Part shown: one piece after another, positions 1 through 5,229 of the stretch | How positions within the stretch are numbered: position 1 is the stretch's first letter | Layout: the number at the start of each line of letters is the position of its first letter | NCBI GenBank assembly: GCA_900556935.1 | Contig: USQL01000054.1 | Span: 1 to 15,620, forward strand | Direction: 5' to 3' | DNA from: an uncultured Eubacteriales bacterium | GTDB taxonomy: Bacteria; Bacillota; Clostridia; Oscillospirales; Oscillospiraceae | DNA: 15,620 nt | Program-made: the position numbers and the translations under genes | Notes under the pieces: model-generated | What the model was told of the DNA's origin: nothing | Database searches by the model: none | The model's input: the letters and a program-made list of their open reading frames with translations, nothing else

Positions 1-290
1 AACGCGCCACAGGCCGCACCATCTATATTTTGGACGAGCCCACCACCGGCCTTCATGCGGCGGATGTGCATCGACTCATTGAGGTGCTCAACAAGCTGGT
101 GGACGCGGGAAATACGGTGTTGGTCATTGAGCATAATCTGGATGTGATCAAAACCGCGGACTATCTCATTGACCTTGGCCCCGAGGGCGGCGACGGCGGC
201 GGTACCCTGGTTGCCACCGGCACCCCGGAGGAGGTCGCGGCGAACCCCGCAAGCTATACGGGGCAGTACCTCAAAGGCTATCTGAAATAA
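1..290 (+). CDS. uvrA: UvrA excinuclease ATPase subunit, C-terminal end only
   Basis: The reading frame is open from base 3 and ends with TAA at 288-290; the N-terminal part lies outside the window. The visible 95 residues contain the Walker B/D-loop stretch ILDEPTTGLH, the switch histidine in VIEHNLDVIK, and the UvrA-typical DLGPEGGDGGG tail that follows the second ATPase domain. UvrA is the damage-sensing ATPase of nucleotide excision repair: it scans DNA as a dimer and loads UvrB onto lesions in the cytoplasm. The EEVAANPASYTG segment and a short basic end match the usual UvrA C-terminus, so the end looks intact. Its partner uvrB lies on the same strand 4.9 kb downstream, separated by unrelated genes, which suggests insertions or rearrangement between them. 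Family assignment is very secure. Confidence 0.96.
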   Translation, partial: RATGRTIYILDEPTTGLHAADVHRLIEVLNKLVDAGNTVLVIEHNLDVIKTADYLIDLGPEGGDGGGTLVATGTPEEVAANPASYTGQYLKGYLK

Positions 291-296
291 AACGAA

Positions 297-333
297 TGCC
301 CTCGAATGCCGGAAAATCCAACATTCGAGGGCA
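297..333 (-). terminator. Hairpin, probable terminator of the hydrolase transcript
   Basis: Two perfect 12-base arms (TGCCCTCGAATG at 297-308 and its complement at 322-333) enclose a 13-base loop. Read on the minus strand the hairpin is followed by a T-rich stretch (TTCGTTTTATTTC); on the plus strand it is followed by AAAACAG. It therefore fits minus-strand transcription coming from the hydrolase gene better than uvrA, though it may slow both. Confidence 0.6.
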
Positions 334-367
334 AAACAGTTCGCCCGAATAACTTCGCGTAGGAAAA

Positions 368-388
368 GGCTTCGTCAGAAAGGAAGCC
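368..388 (+). terminator. Weak hairpin downstream of uvrA
   Basis: GGCTTC at 368-373 pairs with GAAGCC at 383-388 around a 9-base loop and is followed by GATTTATTCGTTT. This could be the uvrA terminator, but the stem is only 6 bp and the T-run is broken. Confidence 0.25.
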
Positions 389-417
389 GATTTATTCGTT
401 TGATAAAATGAAAGTTG

Positions 418-1041
418 TCAGATACTTTTATAAAACTCCCGCAATATAGATGCTAATTTTTCTGGAGACTCCAAATTTACTTCATGACCTGTTTCCGAAA
501 TTTCTTTGAATTGGGAATGTTTCAGAAGGCCTGCCAGCTCGATTGACGCTTTTTTATTGGCTTTGTCTTTTTCTCCACAAACGACCAATGTTGGACAAGA
601 GATTTGGTTCAAGGAATCGCTAAAATCAAGTTCTGCCATGGAGCTGCACAGACTTATAAAATCGAATTTTCCAAATCCGGTTTGTTGAAACATCGACTGC
701 GGCATAAAACGAAACAGCGCGTTTTGCAGCTTTAATAATCTCGCCGGCATCTTATACGGTGCCGCAATTAAAACCAATGCCTTTACTTTTTCGGGATGGT
801 CTATCGCATAGTTTAGCGCCAATACACCGCCCAAAGAGAGACCACAGAAAAGGATGTCCTCATTTTCCGTGTTCCATATTTCTGAAAAGGCAGAGTAGAG
901 CGTGGAATATGTTGCCGCTTTGTCCTTGACCAATCCCGCCAAATCCAAGCATACGCTATTTTCCAACTCTTCTGTTGCTCTTGTTACCTTGATCCAACTG
1001 TCGGCGTTTTGTCCCAATCCATGTAAGTATACGTATTTCAT
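418..1041 (-). CDS. Small alpha/beta-fold hydrolase
   Basis: The 207-residue protein is a compact alpha/beta hydrolase. HGLGQ at residues 7-11 forms the oxyanion loop, GLSLGG at 67-72 is the nucleophile elbow with Ser69, the acid is Asp159 in CGEKD, and the base is His186 in TGHE. All catalytic residues are present and there is no signal peptide, so it should be an active cytoplasmic esterase/lipase-like enzyme; the substrate cannot be read from sequence. The cap between strands (residues 96-145) is small. The ATG at 1039-1041 has a good site (GGAGAG) 7 bases upstream. Base composition is clearly more AT-rich than the flanking uvrA and ABC transporter genes, consistent with acquisition. It lies 69 bases downstream of the GNAT remnant on the same strand and may share its strong promoter. 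The family is sure; a precise function is not. Confidence 0.85.
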   Translation of the reverse strand: MKYVYLHGLGQNADSWIKVTRATEELENSVCLDLAGLVKDKAATYSTLYSAFSEIWNTENEDILFCGLSLGGVLALNYAIDHPEKVKALVLIAAPYKMPARLLKLQNALFRFMPQSMFQQTGFGKFDFISLCSSMAELDFSDSLNQISCPTLVVCGEKDKANKKASIELAGLLKHSQFKEISETGHEVNLESPEKLASILREFYKSI

Positions 1042-1073
1042 CCATTCTCTCCATACATTCCGATTTGTCGCTT

Positions 1074-1101
1074 AAACGTTCGATGCTATTAAAAAACGTT
1101 T
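1074..1101 (-). promoter_or_regulatory. Inverted repeat upstream of the hydrolase
   Basis: AAACGTT at 1074-1080 and AACGTTT at 1095-1101 form a 7-bp inverted repeat with a 14-base spacer just upstream of the hydrolase start. It could be an operator, or chance in AT-rich DNA; no clear promoter overlaps it. Confidence 0.22.
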
Positions 1102-1110
1102 GGCCAATTG

Positions 1111-1287
1111 TTACAATACCGTTCTGTCCCGTGACAGTTGGAGGTACTGCTCCACGGTGATGCGATACAGGAGCATGGAGCCATCTGTGTTATCCTGGCG
1201 GAAGCCGCAGGCACACACAGACCGGATCGACCGTTGGTTTTCCGGCTCGATTTCCGCACGTAAAAAAATAGAAGCGGCTTTCTTCAT
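1111..1287 (-). pseudogene. GNAT acetyltransferase C-terminal remnant, 58 codons
   Basis: A minus-strand frame of 58 codons runs from ATG at 1285-1287 to TAA at 1111-1113. Residues 11-42 (AEIEPENQRSIRS, CGFRQ, LLYRI) match the last strands of GNAT N-acetyltransferases, where N-x-x-S-x-R precedes a CGF motif and an LYR strand. The acetyl-CoA binding loop and everything before it are missing, so it cannot be a working acetyltransferase. The first ten residues (MKKAASIFLR) do not look like GNAT, suggesting a deletion that joined a foreign start to the tail. A ribosome site (GAGG) sits 9 bases before the ATG, and a near-consensus promoter lies upstream, so the fragment may be expressed. Alternatively it is a small protein now used for something else. 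The GNAT resemblance is from motif reading only. Confidence 0.55.
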
Positions 1288-1368
1288 ATCGCTTACCTCA
1301 CAGTAAAAATACTTAAAAGCCCTTCTATGCGCGTCGCATCGACGGTTCTTTTATACGAAATTACAGAT

Positions 1369-1396
1369 AGTATACCATATATTTTAGAATTGTCAA
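1369..1396 (-). promoter_or_regulatory. Near-consensus sigma-A promoter
   Basis: On the minus strand TTGACA (1391-1396) and TATACT (1369-1374) are separated by 16 bases. It would drive the GNAT remnant and probably the hydrolase. The leader holds a small CGTCG/CGACG hairpin at 1332-1344. Confidence 0.72.
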
Positions 1397-1407
1397 CCGG
1401 GGCCGTT

Positions 1408-1430
1408 TCCGCCCGCCCGGTGCGGGCGGA
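1408..1430 (-). terminator. GC-rich hairpin after the ABC transporter operon
   Basis: TCCGCCCGC at 1408-1416 pairs perfectly with GCGGGCGGA at 1422-1430 around a 5-base loop, immediately after the permease gene on the minus strand. There is no T-run on that side, so it is either a weak terminator or an mRNA 3'-end stabiliser. It also separates the operon from the promoter at 1369-1396. Confidence 0.4.
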
Positions 1431-1436
1431 TGGCTT

Positions 1437-2075
1437 TTACAAATCTACCTGTTCAAATTTTCTTTGGCTGATTTTCAGGCTCCAAAGGGTGCCGATGGAA
1501 TAGAGGGCAATTCCAAGAATCAAAATGGAAACCCCGCCGGTGGGGGCGTTGAGGCGCGTAAGGCCCGGAAGGTGGTGCAGGGTCTCCCCAAGGGTGATGA
1601 CCAGGAAGGCCCAGATGGAGAAAAATACAAAGGGCTTCCCCAGCTCGTAGCCAGTTTTCCAGTAGCCGCCCAGCACCAGAAGGTTAAAAAGGAAAAATAC
1701 CAGCAGCAGGTACCCCAGATAGCCGGGATTGGCGTTCATCATGGGGTTTTGCAGGTAGACCGGAGCGCCGGAAAAGCACAGAACCCGGAGTGCCGTCAGC
1801 AGGGCACACAAAAGCAGGTAGGCAAGCTGCAAGAGAACGGTGAACAGGTAGTTGGCTTTAACGATTTCCCGCTTGCTCACGGGGAGCAGCAGGGTATAGC
1901 TCAGGTCCCCCTGCTCCCGACGGCTGAGCAGGGACTGGAACAGCCCCAGGCACAGGAAAAAGCTGCCCACGGCAATGGGATAGCCGGGCACTAGGGTTAA
2001 CAGGGAAAAGCCCAAAAAGAGATAGCAAAGGGGCAGGGCTGTAAAGGTAAACTCTTTTTTCACAAGCAGCCTCAT
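1437..2075 (-). CDS. ABC-2 type transporter permease
   Basis: The 212-residue protein is almost entirely hydrophobic, with about six predicted membrane helices (roughly residues 13-29, 32-50, 75-95, 118-137, 148-167 and 180-198). A conserved cytoplasmic loop, LLPVSKREIVKANYL at about residues 63-77, is the hallmark of ABC-2 permeases of the kind found with bacitracin- or YtrB-type ATPases. The ATG overlaps the stop of the ATPase gene by 4 bases (2072-2075), so the two are translationally coupled and should form one exporter in the cytoplasmic membrane. Substrate is unknown; such pairs often export peptide antibiotics or respond to envelope stress. A charged C-terminal end (SQRKFEQVDL) lies in the cytoplasm. 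The permease class is secure from topology and context. Confidence 0.85.
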   Translation of the reverse strand: MRLLVKKEFTFTALPLCYLFLGFSLLTLVPGYPIAVGSFFLCLGLFQSLLSRREQGDLSYTLLLPVSKREIVKANYLFTVLLQLAYLLLCALLTALRVLCFSGAPVYLQNPMMNANPGYLGYLLLVFFLFNLLVLGGYWKTGYELGKPFVFFSIWAFLVITLGETLHHLPGLTRLNAPTGGVSILILGIALYSIGTLWSLKISQRKFEQVDL

Positions 2076-2788
2076 AGGAAAATCTCCTCCTTTTCAAGCT
2101 TTACCATGATTTCCTCCAGATTTTTACAATCCGGGTGGTCCGCCAGAAAGGCATCCATGGGCTTGGAGGCCAGAAGGCGGCCCTTTTGCAGATAGGTGAC
2201 GCAGTTTGCACAGCCGCATAGGTCCGAGGTAATGTGGGTGGAGAAGAAAATGGCCGTCCCCTTTGCGGCCAGCTGCCGGAAAATATCCCGCAGCTCCTCC
2301 CGGGACACCGGGTCCAGTCCGCTGGACGGCTCATCCAGCAGTAGAAGCTTTGCCCCATGGGACAGCGCCAGGGCCAGCTGAAACTTCACCTTCATGCCCT
2401 CGGACAGGGCCCGGATCTGCTTTTGCTGAACCAGGTGGAAAACGCTGCAGTAATGGCGGTAGGCTTCCTCATCCCATTGGGGATAAAATGGCCGGGTAAG
2501 GTCTGCGATGGCCCCAAGGGTTTTCCTTGGATAGAAGGCGGCCCCGCCCGCGGCATAGCCAATCCTCGCCCGTACCCCTGGGGCATCCAGCGGCTGCCCC
2601 AAAATCCGGACGGTGCCGCTGTCCGGGTGGCACAGGTTCAGAATGGCCTTTATGGTGGTGGTTTTTCCCGCGCCGTTTCGGCCCAGAAAGCCCATAATTT
2701 GACCGGCTTCCAGCCGGAAGGAGATATTTTCCAGGGAAAAGCCCGGATAGTGCTTGTACAGGTTGGAAACCTCCAGAATCGGCTCCAT
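2072..2788 (-). CDS. ABC transporter ATP-binding protein
   Basis: At 238 residues this is a typical stand-alone ATPase subunit. Walker A is GRNGAGKTT (36-44, Lys42), the signature is LSEGM (128-132) instead of LSGGQ, Walker B is LLLLDEP (148-154, Asp152, Glu153) and the switch histidine is His185 in FFSTH. The Q-loop position (76-87, IGYAAGGAAFYP) shows no glutamine. The LSEGM signature and missing Q are seen in the YtrB/BcrA-like branch that pairs with small ABC-2 permeases. The ATG at 2786-2788 is preceded by AAAGGGGG at good spacing. It powers the permease encoded next, and expression is probably controlled by the divergent XRE-AbrB regulator. Export of an antimicrobial or envelope component is plausible but not shown by sequence. 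Confidence 0.92.
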   Translation of the reverse strand: MEPILEVSNLYKHYPGFSLENISFRLEAGQIMGFLGRNGAGKTTTIKAILNLCHPDSGTVRILGQPLDAPGVRARIGYAAGGAAFYPRKTLGAIADLTRPFYPQWDEEAYRHYCSVFHLVQQKQIRALSEGMKVKFQLALALSHGAKLLLLDEPSSGLDPVSREELRDIFRQLAAKGTAIFFSTHITSDLCGCANCVTYLQKGRLLASKPMDAFLADHPDCKNLEEIMVKLEKEEIFL

Positions 2789-2817
2789 AAAATGGCCCCC
2801 TTTTCGTCGTTTCCCTT

Positions 2818-2846
2818 ATTGTACCGGAGGCTACCCGGAAAGTCCA
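2818..2846 (-). promoter_or_regulatory. Promoter of the ABC transporter operon
   Basis: On the minus strand TGGACT (2841-2846) and TACAAT (2818-2823) are 17 bases apart, about 30 bases before the ATPase start. The -35 is a 4/6 match, so it may be a weak or activated promoter. Confidence 0.5.
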
Positions 2847-2856
2847 CCAGCCGGGA

Positions 2857-2883
2857 CAAACATTTCGGCGGGAAAAATGTTTG
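2857..2883. promoter_or_regulatory. Perfect inverted repeat, probable operator
   Basis: CAAACATTT (2857-2865) and AAATGTTTG (2875-2883) are exact complements 9 bases apart. They lie between the two divergent promoters, ending 6 bases before the -35 of the regulator gene. This is the expected place for a dimeric repressor to control both sides; the XRE-AbrB protein next door is the obvious candidate. Confidence 0.55.
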
Positions 2884-2889
2884 CCCCGG

Positions 2890-2918
2890 TTGCATTTTTG
2901 CCTTGCCCCGGCTATAAT
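2890..2918 (+). promoter_or_regulatory. Promoter of the XRE-AbrB regulator with flanking direct repeats
   Basis: TTGCAT (2890-2895) and a perfect TATAAT (2913-2918) are 17 bases apart. The 9-base word TTGCCCCGG occurs at 2881-2889 and again at 2903-2911, 22 bases apart (two helical turns), flanking the -35 and touching the -10. These repeats may be binding sites for autoregulation. Confidence 0.7.
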
Positions 2919-2941
2919 AGAAAAAACGGGAGGGAATGGCT

Positions 2942-3343
2942 ATGCTTTCGGATAATCTATTGTGGCTTCGCAAGTACAGGCATCTGACCCAGGAGCAGGT
3001 GGCGGGGGAAATCGGGGTATCCCGGCAGGCCCTGTCCAAGTGGGAAACCGGGGAATCCGCCCCGGATATTGAAAACTGCGTGGCCCTGGCCGCCTTTTAC
3101 GACGTGACCCTGGACGACCTGGTCCGTTATGATGAAAAAAAGGAAGTACTTCCCATTCCACCGAAGGGAAAGTACTTCTTTGGCACTGTGACGCTGGGCC
3201 CCCAGGGGGAGCTGCAGCTCCCGCAAAAGGCCATGGAGGTATTTTCCCTGGAGCCCGGGGAGGAGCTGCTGGTCCTGGGCGAGGAGGGAAGCGGCATCGC
3301 TATGACGAAAAAAGAGGGCTTTTTCGCAAAAATAAAGGGGTAA
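2942..3343 (+). CDS. XRE-family HTH regulator with C-terminal AbrB-like domain
   Basis: Residues 5-60 form a lambda-Cro/XRE helix-turn-helix (LTQEQVAGEIGVSRQALSKW is the recognition unit). Residues 78-121 (GTVTLGPQGELQLP, then LEPGEELLVLG) resemble an AbrB/SpoVT swapped-hairpin domain, a second DNA-binding or dimerising module. The protein has 133 residues if translation starts at ATG 2942-2944, which lies 8 bases after GGAGG (2929-2933). An ATG at 2936 is only 2 bases from that site and is unlikely. It is cytoplasmic and divergent from the ABC transporter, with a perfect inverted repeat between them, so it probably represses or activates that exporter and itself. The HTH is certain; the AbrB-like assignment comes from pattern reading. 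Confidence 0.85.
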   Translation: MLSDNLLWLRKYRHLTQEQVAGEIGVSRQALSKWETGESAPDIENCVALAAFYDVTLDDLVRYDEKKEVLPIPPKGKYFFGTVTLGPQGELQLPQKAMEVFSLEPGEELLVLGEEGSGIAMTKKEGFFAKIKG

Positions 3344-3354
3344 GTTATCCCTTT
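3334..3354. terminator. Small bidirectional hairpin between convergent genes
   Basis: AAAGGG (3334-3339) pairs with CCCTTT (3349-3354), with A's on one side and T's on the other. It overlaps the stop codon of the XRE-AbrB gene and touches that of the kinase-like gene. A 6-bp stem makes it a modest terminator for both directions. Confidence 0.35.
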
Positions 3355-4394
3355 TACAGCTCCTTGTAGTTCTCCTGGGGGAGAACCTCGGAAAGCTCCA
3401 CCAAATCGTGGTCCCGCTCTCCGACGTAGTCCACCCGCAGAATGGGGGAGCGGAGGGCGTTCCCGCCGTCCTGGCGGATGGCAAGGGTCATGGTGACCCG
3501 GGTGCCGCCCTGGGCGGGGTGGTCAATGAGCACGGTGCCCCCATGGTGGCTGGCGCAGCTGCGGACCAGCACCAGGCCCAGACCCAGGCCAAAGCGATTG
3601 TCCTCAATGGCGGGATGGCGCAGGTAGCGCAGGAAGACGCTGCCCCGGATTTCGTCGGCAATGCCGCTGCCGCTATCCTGAATGCACAGCCGCAGCATCC
3701 GGCCCTGACGGGTCAGGGTACAGCTGATTGTTCCCGTCTGGGGGCTGAATTTTGCGGCGTTGGACAGAAGATTCAGGATTGCCCGTTCCAGCTCCTGGAG
3801 GTCCGCCATACAGTAAAGGCTCGTTTCCAGCCCCTGATAGGAAACTACCAGACCGGCATCCGCCAACAGGACGGAGGCCTTTTCAAAAATTTCCCGGAAG
3901 GCGGCGGTGAGCTCCACCATTTCCGGGTGGAAGCTTCCGTAGGCGGCGGAAGACATGTTTCCAAGAATACGCAGCAGCTGTGCGGCCCCCCGATTGATGG
4001 AGGCCATGGTTTCCTCCGCACCGGCAATGTCCCGAAGCTCCTGGGAGCTGGAGAGAATGCCGGACAGAGGCTGGCGCAGAACCTTTGCGGCCAGGGCCAG
4101 CACCCGAAGCTCACCGGTTTCTCCGGGGTATTCCAGAAGAAAGAAATCCAGCCCGCCCTTCCGCTCCACGGCGGCACCGAAAATACTCCCCCCCAGGGAG
4201 AGTGTCAGATACAGGCTCCCCCCGGAAAAGGCGGCGTATTCCTCCTGACCGGTATACAGCAGAGGTTGAATCCGGTCCCCCAGGGGAAGGATGGAGGCGG
4301 CTCTGTTCCGCTGGCAGATGGTTCCGTCCTTTACGCAAAAGCAGGGGGAGACGATGAGGTCGAGCATCTCCGGATTTGGAATTTGATTGTCCAT
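3354..4394 (-). CDS. Cytoplasmic histidine-kinase-like protein lacking the phosphoacceptor His
   Basis: The 346-residue protein has no membrane segment. Residues 8-33 look like the start of a PAS-like sensor (LDLIVSPCFCVKDG). A dimerisation helix follows, where the usual H-E-L-R-T-P-L is replaced by KVLRQPL (104-110), so the phosphorylatable histidine is Lys104. The ATP-binding domain is complete: N box LNLLSNAAKFSP (207-218, Asn212), G1 box DSGSG (240-244), G2 box GLGLG (269-273) and a GGT turn at 285-287. Start at ATG 4392-4394 is set by AGGAGG 6 bases upstream; a longer frame exists but has no comparable site and would overlap radC. It could bind ATP without autophosphorylating at the normal place, perhaps acting on a partner. 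No response regulator is adjacent. It is divergent from radC-uvrB. Confidence 0.8.
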   Translation of the reverse strand: MDNQIPNPEMLDLIVSPCFCVKDGTICQRNRAASILPLGDRIQPLLYTGQEEYAAFSGGSLYLTLSLGGSIFGAAVERKGGLDFFLLEYPGETGELRVLALAAKVLRQPLSGILSSSQELRDIAGAEETMASINRGAAQLLRILGNMSSAAYGSFHPEMVELTAAFREIFEKASVLLADAGLVVSYQGLETSLYCMADLQELERAILNLLSNAAKFSPQTGTISCTLTRQGRMLRLCIQDSGSGIADEIRGSVFLRYLRHPAIEDNRFGLGLGLVLVRSCASHHGGTVLIDHPAQGGTRVTMTLAIRQDGGNALRSPILRVDYVGERDHDLVELSEVLPQENYKEL

Positions 4395-4430
4395 GACAGT
4401 CCTCCTGACGGAATATAGCATGCGCAGATT

Positions 4431-4447
4431 CGGGAAAAACTTTCCCG
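4431..4447. promoter_or_regulatory. Palindrome in the kinase leader
   Basis: CGGGAAA (4431-4437) and TTTCCCG (4441-4447) are exact complements 3 bases apart, downstream of the minus-strand promoter at 4474-4502. It may be an operator or a leader hairpin. Confidence 0.35.
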
Positions 4448-4473
4448 GCAGGTTTCGACAATTCTCGTTAGCT

Positions 4474-4502
4474 ATTCTAGCGGACTTTTTCCCAAATAGC
4501 AA
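4474..4502 (-). promoter_or_regulatory. Promoter of the kinase-like gene
   Basis: On the minus strand TTGCTA (4497-4502) and TAGAAT (4474-4479) are 17 bases apart, giving a leader of about 75 bases before the kinase-like start. No equally good plus-strand promoter for radC was found in this 138-base gap, and no canonical Firmicute LexA box (GAAC-N4-GTTC) is visible. Confidence 0.5.
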
Positions 4503-4532
4503 GGGTAACTTTTCAGAAAAGAGGCAGAGCAT

Positions 4533-5219
4533 ATGCATGAGGGGCACAGAGCGCGGGTAAAAAAGCGTTTCCTGGAGGAGGGGCTGGATCATTTTTCGGA
4601 TATCCAGGCCTTGGAGCTGCTGCTCTTTTACGCTCTGCCCCGGGTAGACACCAATCCCATCGCCCACAGGCTTCTGGACCGGTTCGGCAGCCTCTCCCAG
4701 GTCCTGGAGGCCAGCCCGGAGGAGCTGTGCAAGGTCCCGGGGGTGGGGGAGAATGGGGCGCTGCTTTTAAACCTGATTCCCCAGATGGGCCGGTTTTATA
4801 TGACGGACCGGGCAAAAAGCGCCACAATTTTAACCTCCCTGGAGCAGTGCGCGGAATTCCTGGTGCCCCGGTTCTTTGGACGAAAGCTGGAGACGGTGTT
4901 TCTTCTGTGCCTGGATGCCAAGTGCAAGGTGCTCTGCTGTAAGGAGCTGGGGGAGGGCAGCGTCAATTCTACGGGTCTTTCCATCCGCCGGGTGGTAGAG
5001 ACCGCCCTGGGGGTCAACGCCTCCTCTGTGGTGCTGGCCCACAACCATCCCAGCGGCCTGGCCATTCCGTCGCCGGAGGATATCCAGACCACCCGCCGAA
5101 TCGCTATGGCTCTGCAGGCGGTGGAGATTACGCTGGTGGACCATATTATTGTGGCGGATGACGACTATGTATCCATCGCCATGTCCGACGAGCGGTTTAA
5201 CCAGTGCCTGCTGGTGTAA
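4533..5219 (+). CDS. radC: RadC-family JAB1/MPN metalloprotease-fold protein
   Basis: At 228 residues it has the usual RadC length. The N-terminal half carries a helix-hairpin-helix motif (VPGVGENGA, 68-76) expected to touch DNA, and the C-terminal half is the JAB1/MPN+ domain with HNHPSG (170-175), Ser180 and Asp183 completing the H-x-H-x7-S-x2-D metal site. The start ATG at 4533 follows an AGAGG site. RadC was once linked to DNA repair, but its biochemical role remains unclear. Here it is followed after only 10 bases by uvrB on the same strand, so the pair is very likely co-transcribed, which is a contextual hint for a role alongside excision repair. All metal ligands are present. The family assignment is secure. 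Confidence 0.95.
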   Translation: MHEGHRARVKKRFLEEGLDHFSDIQALELLLFYALPRVDTNPIAHRLLDRFGSLSQVLEASPEELCKVPGVGENGALLLNLIPQMGRFYMTDRAKSATILTSLEQCAEFLVPRFFGRKLETVFLLCLDAKCKVLCCKELGEGSVNSTGLSIRRVVETALGVNASSVVLAHNHPSGLAIPSPEDIQTTRRIAMALQAVEITLVDHIIVADDDYVSIAMSDERFNQCLLV

Positions 5220-5229
5220 GGAGGAAAAC

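Noticed and set aside
1100..1306. 68-codon plus-strand frame opposite the GNAT remnant
   Set aside because: It begins at a TTG with no ribosome site; the minus frame carries the recognisable GNAT motif.
3408..4418. 336-codon plus-strand open frame opposite the kinase-like gene
   Set aside because: It mirrors the kinase coding sequence, which has all ATP-binding boxes and a strong ribosome site.
4395..4532. Possible SOS (LexA) box before radC-uvrB
   Set aside because: No GAAC-N4-GTTC match; only the unrelated palindrome CGGGAAA/TTTCCCG is present.
4395..4667. Upstream extension of the kinase-like gene
   Set aside because: The extension overlaps radC and lacks a ribosome site, while ATG 4392-4394 has AGGAGG at ideal spacing.
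5149..5229. Upstream extension of uvrB into radC
   Set aside because: UvrB homologues start at the MDHFELVSEY-like position, which has GGAGG directly upstream.
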